A DNA stretch of 38,421 bases from Opitutaceae bacterium (GTDB lineage Bacteria > Verrucomicrobiota > Verrucomicrobiia > Opitutales > Opitutaceae), in contig JAIXVP010000422.1 in NCBI GenBank assembly GCA_027482905.1, positions 1 to 38,421 on the forward strand, given 5' to 3'. Both the position numbers and the translations under genes were made by a program. Positions 16,666-24,982 of this stretch are shown one piece after another. Positions within the stretch are counted from its first letter, which is position 1. Each line of letters begins with the position of its first letter. The notes beneath the pieces are model-generated. The model was given only the letters and a program-made list of their open reading frames with translations. It made no database searches and was not told where the DNA came from.

Positions 16666-17804
16666 GTCGGGGCTCCAGGCACGGCCAGGACCGCCTCGAC
16701 CCGCGTCCAGAGCGTCGCCGCGCGTCGCTTCTGGCCGGCCGCCGCGCCGCGAATCTCCGCCGCCAGCGCGTCGTAGTCGGCCGGACGCAGCAGCTGCGTC
16801 ACCCGCTCGCGCGCCGCCGCGTCGCAGCGATCCACCACGATCGACTCCCGCGTATAGTCGGCCGCGAGCATCTGGTATTTGTGCGACCACGACGTGGCCA
16901 GCGCCGGCACGCCCTGCGAAAGCGCGCTGACGAACCCGTGGAACCGCGAGGTCACGACGAAGCGCGCCGAGCCGATCAACGCCTTCAGCGCCAGCGGATC
17001 CTCGTGCACCAGAATCTCCGCCCGCCCGCCGGTGCCCGCCCGGATCGCCTCGCACAGGACCCGATCCGCCTCCCCTTCGTGCAGGAGCAGGTAGGGGCGC
17101 TCGCCCGCCGCCGTCAGCTGCGACCAGAGTTCGGCGAAAAAGGCGACATAGGTGTCGGACTTTTCCGTCCCTTTCTCGATCAGCTTGTGGTTCGGGATCA
17201 GGCAGATCCCGCCGGCCCAACGCGCCTGCGCGGCCGGAGGCTCGCCCTCGACGAGGCAGGTGAAATCCGGGAAAAGCTCCACGCGATCCATGCGCCCGCC
17301 GAGGCCGCGCAGGTGCTCGAAGGAGGTGGCGTCACGCGGGCAGACCAGGTCGGCGTGCTCCAGCACGATGCGCATCTCGCGGGCCGTCTCCGGTTTCGCG
17401 AAGGGTCCGAAGGCCTGGGGCAGCAGGATGATCTTGCGCCCCCCGCGTTTCCAGGCCGCCACGTAGCGCGAGAGCCGGCGGTGGATCTTGTCCGCGCCCC
17501 AGCCGTCCCCGTAGGCGAAGCCGGACGCGTCGAGCAGGACGTCGATGGCGCTGTCCTTGACCACACCGCACGAGGCGAGCGCGCGGGTGGGCAAAAACTC
17601 CGCCAGCCGGCCGTGTTGAAAGCGCCGCGAGTCCCGCCAGTATTTCTGCCACGCCCCGAACCGGATCCGATCCGCATAGGGCAGGTAGGATGGCATCACC
17701 AGGCGCGCCCCGGGCCGCGCGCGCGCCATCCACTGGCGAACGCCCGCGAGCATGAGCTCCGCGCCCTTGTTGGGAAACCCGATGCCTTGGACCTCGATGT
17801 TCAT
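16656..17804 (-). CDS. Polysaccharide pyruvyl transferase family protein
   Basis: A 382-residue protein of the CsaB/WcaK-like pyruvyl transferase family, which adds ketal pyruvate to surface sugars. The N-terminal 'MNIEVQGIGFPNKGAELML' matches the family's 'NxGDxLL'-like start. Mid-protein 'KIILLPQAFGPF' and the C-terminal 'RFHGFVSALSQGVPALATSW' are the strongest signatures. The start ATG at 17804 overlaps the stop of the nitroreductase-like gene by four bases (ATGA), so the two are coupled. Some members act on other substrates, so pyruvylation is a family-level inference. Confidence 0.85.
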   Translation of the reverse strand: MNIEVQGIGFPNKGAELMLAGVRQWMARARPGARLVMPSYLPYADRIRFGAWQKYWRDSRRFQHGRLAEFLPTRALASCGVVKDSAIDVLLDASGFAYGDGWGADKIHRRLSRYVAAWKRGGRKIILLPQAFGPFAKPETAREMRIVLEHADLVCPRDATSFEHLRGLGGRMDRVELFPDFTCLVEGEPPAAQARWAGGICLIPNHKLIEKGTEKSDTYVAFFAELWSQLTAAGERPYLLLHEGEADRVLCEAIRAGTGGRAEILVHEDPLALKALIGSARFVVTSRFHGFVSALSQGVPALATSWSHKYQMLAADYTRESIVVDRCDAAARERVTQLLRPADYDALAAEIRGAAAGQKRRAATLWTRVEAVLAVPGAPTQK

Positions 17805-18802
17805 AGGTAGCGTCGCAAATGCGAAAGCGGGGTTTTCTCCGAGTAGGGCACTCCGCCCGCCGGATCGGCGTAGCCCACCGCGATAAGCAGGATCGGCCGC
17901 TCGTGCGCGGCCAGCCCGAGCACCTGGTCCATCCGCTTCTCCCGGTCCTCGATGTCCGGCCAGTTGATCGGGCAAGAGGCCAGCCCGAGCGTTTCCAGCG
18001 CGAGCATGAACTGCATCACGGCCAGCGAGCCGTCGATGTAGATGACATGCCGGTCCCGCTCGTCGAAATACGCGGAAAGATCACCGACCAGCACGACGAT
18101 GGCGGGAAATCCCTCCGCAAAACCCCGCGTGCCCATCGGGATCGACGCGATCTCCTGGGTGAGCGGCTTGCCGTTCGCGATCAGGAAGCGGAAGGGCTGG
18201 CGATTGCACGCGCTCGGGGCCTGCCGCGCCGCGTCCAGCGCGCGGTCCAGCAGCGCCTCCGGCACCGGGCGATCCAGGAACCACCTTACCGACCGGCGGC
18301 GGCGGCAGAGCGCGTGAAACTCGTCGTAGCCCACCCGGCACTCCGGCCGCTTTTCCGCCGCGTAGGGGGAGGAATCGCCGGCGGGAACGCCGCCCGCCGC
18401 CCGCGTAAACCGCTCCGCCCAGGCCGCAACCCTCGCGTCTTGCGCGACCGACGCGAAATAGCGCCGCAGCACGTCGGCGAACCAGGCCGTCTCGCCCCGG
18501 CGCTCCGGGTCCGTCGCGTCGGCCGGCGCGACTCGCTCGAAGGCCGTGATCGTCTCCTCAAGGTAGTCCAGCGCGAAGACGTTCTTCAGCGGACGCATGA
18601 TCAAGCCCTTCTCCAGCCGGTGGACGTTGCGCCTCAGGGTGTAGCGTTGCGCGTCCAGCGTGCCGCCCTCGCCGAGGTGCGCGATCCGACCCGCCAAGAC
18701 CGCGCGGTGCTCGCGACGAAACACCTTCGAGGAGATGCCGTAATACCATCCGAGGGCGAGACGGTTGCCCAGGATGCGCTTCAGCGAGGAGAGTTTTTTC
18801 AT
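17801..18802 (-). CDS. Nitroreductase-like flavoprotein with N-terminal extension
   Basis: A 333-residue protein whose second half (about 165-333) is a nitroreductase fold: 'RRRRSVRWFLDRPVP', 'ALDAARQAPSACNRQPFRF' and the C-terminal 'LIAVGYADP', consistent with FMN binding by a dimer. The first 160 residues form an extra, mostly helical region containing 'LRRNVHRLEKGLIMRPLKNVF'. Nitroreductase-like proteins of this extended type occur in exopolysaccharide loci beside pyruvyl transferases. Its reaction there is not known. It overlaps the pyruvyl transferase start and follows a glycosyltransferase after 10 bases. Confidence 0.8.
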   Translation of the reverse strand: MKKLSSLKRILGNRLALGWYYGISSKVFRREHRAVLAGRIAHLGEGGTLDAQRYTLRRNVHRLEKGLIMRPLKNVFALDYLEETITAFERVAPADATDPERRGETAWFADVLRRYFASVAQDARVAAWAERFTRAAGGVPAGDSSPYAAEKRPECRVGYDEFHALCRRRRSVRWFLDRPVPEALLDRALDAARQAPSACNRQPFRFLIANGKPLTQEIASIPMGTRGFAEGFPAIVVLVGDLSAYFDERDRHVIYIDGSLAVMQFMLALETLGLASCPINWPDIEDREKRMDQVLGLAAHERPILLIAVGYADPAGGVPYSEKTPLSHLRRYL

Positions 18803-18812
18803 GGCGCCGGGG

Positions 18813-20975
18813 TCAGGACGGAGATCCTGACGGTGCAGGTATTTCCTCGCGCGGCGATTCCGCGTTTACGGCGCGCCAGGCCCGCCCCCAGAAGCGCCGG
18901 CGCAGCGGCAGGCATGGGTCGGCGCGTAGGCTGCGCCGCCAGAACCCGGACGGCAGACCGGTGTCCGCCGCGCAGTCGTGCCAGTGTCGCCAGAGCGCAA
19001 AGCGCCGCGCCGCCGGCACGCGCCGCTCACAAGCCCAGCCGAAGAGCGATCCGAAAAGGGCCGGCCGCAACCGCATGAGTTTCGCCCTGTCCTGGATCCG
19101 GTTGTCGGCGTGCACTCCGCGCAATGCGACCGGAGCGCCGCCGCCGTCGCCCACCAGGCGCCCGAGCAATGCCGCACGCAGGATGAAATGGGTGTCCTGC
19201 GAGAGCTCCAAATCGGTCGGAAACAGCCCTATCCGCGCCACCAGGTCGCGGCGCAGGGTCAGCGCGTCGAGATGGATGTGCCCGCGTTTGCCGATCGGCC
19301 CCATCGCCTCGAACAGGTCCTCCGGGTCCACCCCGGCCGCCACCCCGGTGTGCGTCGTCCGGGCTCCGCGCTCGCCGGCGTCGGGGTGGGCCTCCACCCC
19401 CACGACACCATACACGCCATCGACGGCGGGATCGGCCTCGAGGAGGGCGAGGTCGCGCGCAAACCGTCCCGGGAGGTAGCGGTCGTCGGCGTCGAGGAAG
19501 GCGACATAACGCCCCCGCGCGTGCTCCAGCCCGAGGTTGCGCGACGCGCCCGCGCCGCGGTTGACCCCGTCGGGATGCCGCAGCACGCGCACGTTGGCCC
19601 GTCCCTCCGCCAGACGCCGGCAGAGCTCGGCCGAGCCATCCCGCGAGCCGTCCTCGACCAGGATCAACTCCAACGCCACCGGCTGGTCCAGCACGCTCGC
19701 CACCGCCGCCTCGAGAAACCGCTCCGCCTGATAAACCGGGATGATTACGGAGACGACCGGCGCCGAAGCGACTCCGGCGGCCAGCGACAAGGCCATCGCG
19801 CCGACCAGACGCTCCGGTTCGCGCCGGACCGCCTCCGCCGCCAAACCCGGGGCGGCGGCGTCGGCCGCGCCGGACTCCAGCGCCGCGCGCAGGGCGACCG
19901 CGAGCGTGTCCGTGCCCGGCGGATACACCCGGCCGAGCCCCGCCTCCGCGACCACGCGGCCCACGTGACCCTGGTCGGCCGCGAGGAGCGGCCGGCCCGA
20001 CCCGACCGCGTTGGCGAGGATGCCAGACGAGTAACGAAACTTCCGGTAGGGCAAAAGCACCCAATCGCTCGCCGCGAAATACTCCATGAGTTGTTCCGCC
20101 GGGACGAACTCCTCCACCGTCCGCACCCATCCGGAGGCGACGAGTCGTTGCAACCGCCCGCGTTCGCTCGCGATCAGCCGGTCGTTGCGTCCCACGCGCA
20201 GCAGCATCGGGGGCCGTCCGGCCGGCAAACGACCATCGGCGACCAGCGCGTCCAGCGCCGCGAGGGTTTCCACCAGTCCTTTGCGACGTTCCGGGCTGCC
20301 AAGGTGGAGAAAAATCGTTCGGTCCGACGGCAGGCCAAGCGCCGTCCGCGCCGCCGCGGCGTCCAGCCGGGGCCGACGTTCAAACGGGTCCGGCAAGACG
20401 TAGGCCGGCGTTTCCGGCACCAGCCGGCGCCAGCGCCCCGCCGGCTCGTCCAACAGAAAATACACGGCCTCGAAGAGGCGGCCGGCCAGCCGGGAGCGCA
20501 CGAAGCGGTGGATGCGGCCGCGCAGCGTCCAGCGTTTGCCGAAAGGCGGGGCGGGACGCCAACGCGTGTCCAGTGCGTGCGGATGGAACCAAATGCCCGC
20601 CAATCGCGGTCCCGAATCCTTTGTCCAAGCTTCCGCCCGGACCAGAAAAGGAACCCAAAAACGATCCAGAAACATCACGAAGATCCGTCCGGCGCCCGTC
20701 GCCGCGGCCACCGCGCGAGCCTGATCCAGTTTTCGCCCGTCGCCCGTGGCCTCGAGCGCGTGCAGCCGCAGCCCGGCCGGGTCCCAACCCCGCAATCGTG
20801 CCTGCGCTCGTAGCGGCTCCGGGTCGGGCGCGGTCAGCACCTCCACCGCCCACCCCGCGCGGACGTGTGCCTCGATGATCAAGGCCAGCCAAAACGCATG
20901 GTGCCCGTCCAGGTCGGGTTCGAGGATGAGGACGCGCCGCGGAGCCGACGCCGGGGGAAACGGGACGGAACGCAT
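18813..20975 (-). CDS. Bifunctional glycosyltransferase, GT4-like plus GT2
   Basis: A 720-residue fusion of two glycosyltransferases. The N-terminal part (about 10-400) is GT-B/GT4-like: 'RRVLILEPDLDGHHAFWLAL' start, 'FLHLGSPERRKGLVETLAAL' and 'DWVLLPYRKFRYSSGILANA' in the donor half. The C-terminal part (from about 410) is GT2: 'VSVIIPVYQAERFLEAAVAS', 'LILVEDGSRDGS' and the DxD region 'VAFLDADDRYLPG'. The ATG at 20975 overlaps the upstream stop as TGATG. Two consecutive sugar additions by one polypeptide are plausible but not shown. Sugars unknown. Confidence 0.86.
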   Translation of the reverse strand: MRSVPFPPASAPRRVLILEPDLDGHHAFWLALIIEAHVRAGWAVEVLTAPDPEPLRAQARLRGWDPAGLRLHALEATGDGRKLDQARAVAAATGAGRIFVMFLDRFWVPFLVRAEAWTKDSGPRLAGIWFHPHALDTRWRPAPPFGKRWTLRGRIHRFVRSRLAGRLFEAVYFLLDEPAGRWRRLVPETPAYVLPDPFERRPRLDAAAARTALGLPSDRTIFLHLGSPERRKGLVETLAALDALVADGRLPAGRPPMLLRVGRNDRLIASERGRLQRLVASGWVRTVEEFVPAEQLMEYFAASDWVLLPYRKFRYSSGILANAVGSGRPLLAADQGHVGRVVAEAGLGRVYPPGTDTLAVALRAALESGAADAAAPGLAAEAVRREPERLVGAMALSLAAGVASAPVVSVIIPVYQAERFLEAAVASVLDQPVALELILVEDGSRDGSAELCRRLAEGRANVRVLRHPDGVNRGAGASRNLGLEHARGRYVAFLDADDRYLPGRFARDLALLEADPAVDGVYGVVGVEAHPDAGERGARTTHTGVAAGVDPEDLFEAMGPIGKRGHIHLDALTLRRDLVARIGLFPTDLELSQDTHFILRAALLGRLVGDGGGAPVALRGVHADNRIQDRAKLMRLRPALFGSLFGWACERRVPAARRFALWRHWHDCAADTGLPSGFWRRSLRADPCLPLRRRFWGRAWRAVNAESPREEIPAPSGSPS

Positions 20976-21718
20976 CAATACCAGTGGTCGGCCACCCACG
21001 GCGTGGGCAGGCAGCGGTGATTGAGTTTTTCCCCCCGGTAACCCGCCAGCGCCTCGTGCGGGTTTGGCCAGCCGTGGAAGACGACGATCTTCGCGCCGGC
21101 GGGGATGCGGGGCGTTTTGAAATGATTCAGCGGAAAGGGCGGCAGGGCGTGACGTTTAAAACTGCGAATCCACTCCTCGGGCCAGTAGACCATCTTGGGG
21201 CGGATGCAGTGGGTCAGGTAGGTCTGCGGCGGCCAGAAGGTCTCCTGCGCCCAGTCGCGCTCGGAGGCGTATTGCCGGCCGACGAAACCGCACTCGCCGG
21301 CGCGGAAACGAAAAACCGAGGAGTTGCCCACCTCGGGGCGTTTTTTGAAGATTTTATGCGACTCGATCCAATTATGGATGATCGGGATCCGGTCCGGCTC
21401 GTAGTCGAAGAGGCAGTCGATGTTGTCCACCACCAGCAAGTCGAGATCGAGGAACAGGCTGACGCCGCGCACCGGCAGGTCGTCACGAAAAAGCCCGAGT
21501 TTGCGCCACGGCGTCTTGAGCAGTCGCTTGGGCAGGTCGACTTCGGGAATGGGAAACACCACGACCTCCGGGTCCAGTCCGGTCGCGTCGTCGGTGAAGC
21601 AGACGAAACGGTGCGGACGCGTCAGGTGCCGGGCAACCGCGCGACGCAGGTGGTTGACGTAGTTGGGCCCGTAGGCCGTTCCCCACTTGAGGGTGAGGAT
21701 GTTCACAGGTTCGGACAT
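20975..21718 (-). CDS. GT8-like glycosyltransferase
   Basis: A 247-residue protein beginning 'VNILTLKWGTAYGPNYVNHL', with 'HRFVCFTDD' and the metal-binding 'LFLDLDLLVVDN' (D91-L-D93). This is the plan of GT-A transferases related to GT8. 'VFHGWPNPHEAL' near the C-terminus fits the conserved final His-containing loop of the group. The start at 21718 matches the family N-terminus. Its stop shares one base with the next gene's ATG. It is the second gene of a four- to five-gene minus-strand run. Substrate unknown. Confidence 0.75.
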   Translation of the reverse strand: MSEPVNILTLKWGTAYGPNYVNHLRRAVARHLTRPHRFVCFTDDATGLDPEVVVFPIPEVDLPKRLLKTPWRKLGLFRDDLPVRGVSLFLDLDLLVVDNIDCLFDYEPDRIPIIHNWIESHKIFKKRPEVGNSSVFRFRAGECGFVGRQYASERDWAQETFWPPQTYLTHCIRPKMVYWPEEWIRSFKRHALPPFPLNHFKTPRIPAGAKIVVFHGWPNPHEALAGYRGEKLNHRCLPTPWVADHWY

Positions 21719-21813
21719 GGGGGAGGCGCGGAGCCTGTCGGCCCCCGCAAAACCAAGGCAATCGCGATTTGCCGGAGAGGCCGCGCCCCCGTCCGCGTTT
21801 ACCTCCGCCCGGC

Positions 21814-22881
21814 CTAACCGCGCCCCGCCGCGACCTCGCCGGACCACGCGACATTCCTCGGGGTCGGTTCGCCACACGCGATCGCGAGCATCCAGGCCGC
21901 CACCGTGCGCTCGTCGCACTTCGCGTGGGCCTCCTCCCAGCCCCGTCGCGCCACGGCCCGCGCTTCATCGGGCCGCGCCAGATAGTGCGCGATGAGCTCG
22001 CGCAGGTCGGCGTAGCCGTCGAACCAACCCATCGCGTCTTGCGAAAACAGGGTCGTCAGGCCCGGCGTGCGCGGGGTGAGCGTGAGCATGCCGCTGCCCA
22101 TCATGTGGGCGATTCGGTCCGAGCTATACCAAGGCACGTCCCAGCGACGGCTGAGGTTGAGCCCCATCATGGAGCGCTCCAGGGCCGAGAGATAGGCCCG
22201 ACCGCCGATGGGCGGCTCGCCGAAGGCCTTGTGGATGCGGAAACGCAGGCCGCCCGCGCCCTCGCGCAGTTGCGCGAGGAAGGCTGTGCGGCCCGGCTCG
22301 CCCTTCTCGATGCCGGCGAAAAACAAGTCGTGGTCCCAGCGCTCCGCCGCGAAGGCCCGTCCCGTCTCGATCGAGGCGTCGACCGGGTTGGGGAAATGCG
22401 CCGTTCGCGCGCCCTCCCGCGCGATCTCGGCCAGCACCTCGCCGCCGGAGGTGACAAAGACCGAATCGCACACCCGCGCCCAACGTTTCACCAATGCCAT
22501 TTTCTCCGGCACCCACAGCGGATCGCAATACCACATCGCCACCCGGATGCCCGGGTGACGGCGCCGGATCTCGACCACGGTGTCGTTCTCGATCAACTCG
22601 GCGTGACCGAGCAGGAGAACGTGAGGACAATAGTTTTCGCAGGCTTCGATCAACCGTCGGTTCACCGCCCGTCCGCCGAAACGCTTGTGGCCGAGCCAGG
22701 CCTCGTTTTTGGCCACGTCGCGCTGGGAGAAACACTCCACCGAGTGCCCGAGCCGGATCAGGCCGTTGGTGAGCTTCTGTTCGATGCTCGGATACCAATA
22801 CGAATACTTGCGGTGCCGGAACGAGGCGCAGTGCAGGATGCGGAGCGGGGAAATAGAGACGCGGGACTCGGGCGCGGACAT
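21814..22881 (-). CDS. CgeB-like glycosyltransferase
   Basis: A 355-residue GT-B-like protein resembling the CgeB/glycosyltransferase 1_2 group. It begins 'LRILHCASFRHRKYSYWYPS'. Mid-protein 'CDSVFVTSGGEVLAEIAREG' and 'TAHFPNPVDASI' mark the domain crossover. The C-terminal 'PWYSSDRIAHMMGSGMLTLT' and 'AMGWFDGYADLRELIAHYL' are typical of this family. The ATG at 22881 is the likely start; the frame is open to 22956 but would extend into the divergent intergenic region. First gene of the minus-strand glycan block. Confidence 0.78.
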   Translation of the reverse strand: MSAPESRVSISPLRILHCASFRHRKYSYWYPSIEQKLTNGLIRLGHSVECFSQRDVAKNEAWLGHKRFGGRAVNRRLIEACENYCPHVLLLGHAELIENDTVVEIRRRHPGIRVAMWYCDPLWVPEKMALVKRWARVCDSVFVTSGGEVLAEIAREGARTAHFPNPVDASIETGRAFAAERWDHDLFFAGIEKGEPGRTAFLAQLREGAGGLRFRIHKAFGEPPIGGRAYLSALERSMMGLNLSRRWDVPWYSSDRIAHMMGSGMLTLTPRTPGLTTLFSQDAMGWFDGYADLRELIAHYLARPDEARAVARRGWEEAHAKCDERTVAAWMLAIACGEPTPRNVAWSGEVAAGRG

Positions 22882-22961
22882 GACGATGAAGCATTTCAGG
22901 TTGGTTCCCCGCCGCAGGGAAGTCTTATTGCGCGTTCGTCTTTCGTTCCGCGCCACTTCCC

Positions 22962-23984
22962 GTGCCCATCACCGTCAAGCTTCTCACCAAACACCATGGC
23001 GGCAAAATCGCCGCCGGCTGGCGCCGTCTGAGCCCCGGCCGGTCCGACCTCTGGGGCGATTGTCGTTTTGTCTACGATCCCGCCTGCGACCGCTACGACT
23101 GGCTGGTGGTCTACGACGATCTGCCCGCCGCACGCCCGCGCGAGCCTCTCGCCTGCCCACCCGACCGGACCCTGCTCGTCACCAACGAACCGCCCACCGT
23201 CAAGCTCTACGAACCCGCCTACACCCGTCAGTTCGGCCATGTGTTGACCAGCCAGTCCCCCGCCGACCTTCCCCACCCCCGCCGCGTCCACCACCCCTCC
23301 ACCCTCCTTTGGTATTACGGCCTCCACGACAACACGGGCCGCGACCTCGACGCCCTCCGCGCCGGCCCTCCGCCCCCCAAAACCGCCGACCTCTCCACCG
23401 TCTGCTCCGACAAACGCCAGGGCCACACCCTGCACCGCCTGCGTTACGACTTCACCCAAGCCCTGAAAAAACGCCTGCCCGCCCTCGAGATCTACGGCCA
23501 CGGCGTGCGCCCCATGCTCGACAAGGCCGAAGCCCTCGAACCCTTCCGACTCCACCTCGTCTTCGAAAACCATCACGCCCCCGTGCATTGGTCGGAAAAA
23601 CTCTCCGACGCCTTCCTCGCCGGCTGCCTCCCGCTCTACTACGGGTGCCCGGACGCCGAGCGCTGGTTCCCCGTCGACAGCTTTATCCGCCTAGATCCGT
23701 TCGACCTCGAGGGAACCGCCCGCCGCATCGAAGCCGCCATCGCCGACGACGAATACACCCGCCGCCTGCCCGCCATCCTGGAGGCCCGCCGCCGCGTGCT
23801 GGAGCACTACAACCCCCTCGCCGTCATCGCCCGCCACCTTGCCGCCCACCCCGCCTCCGATACTCCACCCGCGCCCGGCGCCGTCCTGCTCGGCCGCCGC
23901 GCCGCCCGCCTGCGGCACCCGCTCCAGGCCATCCCCTTCCTCCTCGGCCGCACCCTTCGCCGCCTGCGCGGTCCGGGCGTGTAA
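22962..23984 (+). CDS. GT10 fucosyltransferase-like glycosyltransferase
   Basis: A 340-residue protein with the GT10 (alpha-1,3/4-fucosyltransferase) signature in its C-terminal half: 'HLVFENHHAPVHWSEKL' (198-214) followed by 'DAFLAGCLPLYYGCPD' and 'WFPVDSFIRLD'. The E202-N203 and E212-K213 pattern matches the GDP-fucose binding motif of the family. The N-terminal half has acceptor-side features such as 'LLVTNEPPTVKLYEP'. Starts with GTG at 22962, divergent from the CgeB-like gene across 80 bases. Bacterial GT10 enzymes decorate LPS or capsule; the sugar here is inferred. Its stop is one base from the convergent uracil-DNA glycosylase stop. Confidence 0.82.
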   Translation: MPITVKLLTKHHGGKIAAGWRRLSPGRSDLWGDCRFVYDPACDRYDWLVVYDDLPAARPREPLACPPDRTLLVTNEPPTVKLYEPAYTRQFGHVLTSQSPADLPHPRRVHHPSTLLWYYGLHDNTGRDLDALRAGPPPPKTADLSTVCSDKRQGHTLHRLRYDFTQALKKRLPALEIYGHGVRPMLDKAEALEPFRLHLVFENHHAPVHWSEKLSDAFLAGCLPLYYGCPDAERWFPVDSFIRLDPFDLEGTARRIEAAIADDEYTRRLPAILEARRRVLEHYNPLAVIARHLAAHPASDTPPAPGAVLLGRRAARLRHPLQAIPFLLGRTLRRLRGPGV

Positions 23985-23985
23985 G

Positions 23986-24969
23986 TTACAGAAAAAATCC
24001 CCGCTGCCGCTCGCTGATAGGGAGCCCGGCGCGTTCCATGACCTTGAGCAGGTCCTCCCAGACCGCACGTTTGGAACGGTTGCTCGCGCTGCGCAGCAGG
24101 TAGTTCGGGTGGTAGGTGACGAGTAGCGGTCGCCCACCGTAGTCCAGCCAACGCCCGCGCACCTCGGCCAGAGTCGTGAACTGCGCTCCCAGCAAACCCT
24201 GCGCGGCCGTCCCGCCCAGCGCCACGACCAGATCGGGTTGCACGATGTCCAACGCCGCCTGCAAAAACGGCCGGCAAAACGCGATCTCCTCCGCGCTCGG
24301 CGGACGGCTACCGGAGGGATCCGCGTCGCCCCCCGCCGTCACCGCCGGCCGCCAGTTGACAAGATAGGAGATATACACCGCCTCGCGGGAGAGCCCCATG
24401 CCCTTGAGCATCTTGGTCAAAAGCTCCCCGGCCGGGCCCGCGAAGGGTTCTCCCGTCGCCTCCTCTTCCTCGCCCGGCGCATCGCCGACCAAAAACACCT
24501 TCGCCTCCAGCGCACCAGCGCCGGTCACCAGCTTGAGGCCCGGCCGCACCCGCGCCGCGCAGACCGGATGCTCCCGCATCAACGTCGTCAAAGCCGCCCG
24601 GCGCGCCGCCTTGTCGCCATCCGGCAAGGTCATCACCGGCGGCGGTGGCAGACTCGGCGCCGACACCACCGGTGCGAGCACCGCTACGACCGGTCGCCCG
24701 CTCGGCGCAGCCTTCGCCGCCGCCGCCTCGCGCTCCGCCCGCAGCGGATTCACCGGCGCGGCTACCACCGGCCGGGCCGCCGCCCCGGGACTCGCCGCGA
24801 CCGGGGCCGGCACGACGACCTCCGCGCCGGCCGGTTTCGCGACCGCCCCGCGCGCCCGCACCATCGCGCGCAGGCCGTCGAGCGTCGCGTCGGACACCGG
24901 CACAGTCGTCTCGCCGTCGGCCTTCAGCCGCGCCAGCTCCTCGGCGATGGCGTTCAGGATCGCGTGCAT
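23986..24969 (-). CDS. Uracil-DNA glycosylase, family 4-type with reduced cysteine set
   Basis: A 327-residue base-excision repair glycosylase. The catalytic domain is in the last 200 residues: motif A 'FLVGDAPGEEEEATGEPFAG' (159-178), 'AEEIAFCRPFLQ', and motif B 'LLVTYHPNYLLRS' with H287. Classic family 4 enzymes bind a 4Fe-4S cluster through four cysteines; here only C137 and C232 remain, and the 'KCRP' cysteine is replaced by W206 (NWRP). A similar tryptophan form is familiar from alphaproteobacterial homologues. Residues 45-115 are a low-complexity Ala/Pro/Val linker after an N-terminal helix. Convergent with the GT10 gene. Followed on the same transcript side by nothing; ribE lies 13 bases upstream. 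Confidence 0.87.
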   Translation of the reverse strand: MHAILNAIAEELARLKADGETTVPVSDATLDGLRAMVRARGAVAKPAGAEVVVPAPVAASPGAAARPVVAAPVNPLRAEREAAAAKAAPSGRPVVAVLAPVVSAPSLPPPPVMTLPDGDKAARRAALTTLMREHPVCAARVRPGLKLVTGAGALEAKVFLVGDAPGEEEEATGEPFAGPAGELLTKMLKGMGLSREAVYISYLVNWRPAVTAGGDADPSGSRPPSAEEIAFCRPFLQAALDIVQPDLVVALGGTAAQGLLGAQFTTLAEVRGRWLDYGGRPLLVTYHPNYLLRSASNRSKRAVWEDLLKVMERAGLPISERQRGFFL

Positions 24970-24982
24970 GCTGCGCCGCCCC

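Noticed and set aside
22902-22924. Promoter-like TTGGTT and TCTTAT with a 16-base spacer before the GT10 gene.
   Set aside because: Only three and four of six bases match the sigma-70 consensus, which is too weak to call in a genome whose promoters are not defined.
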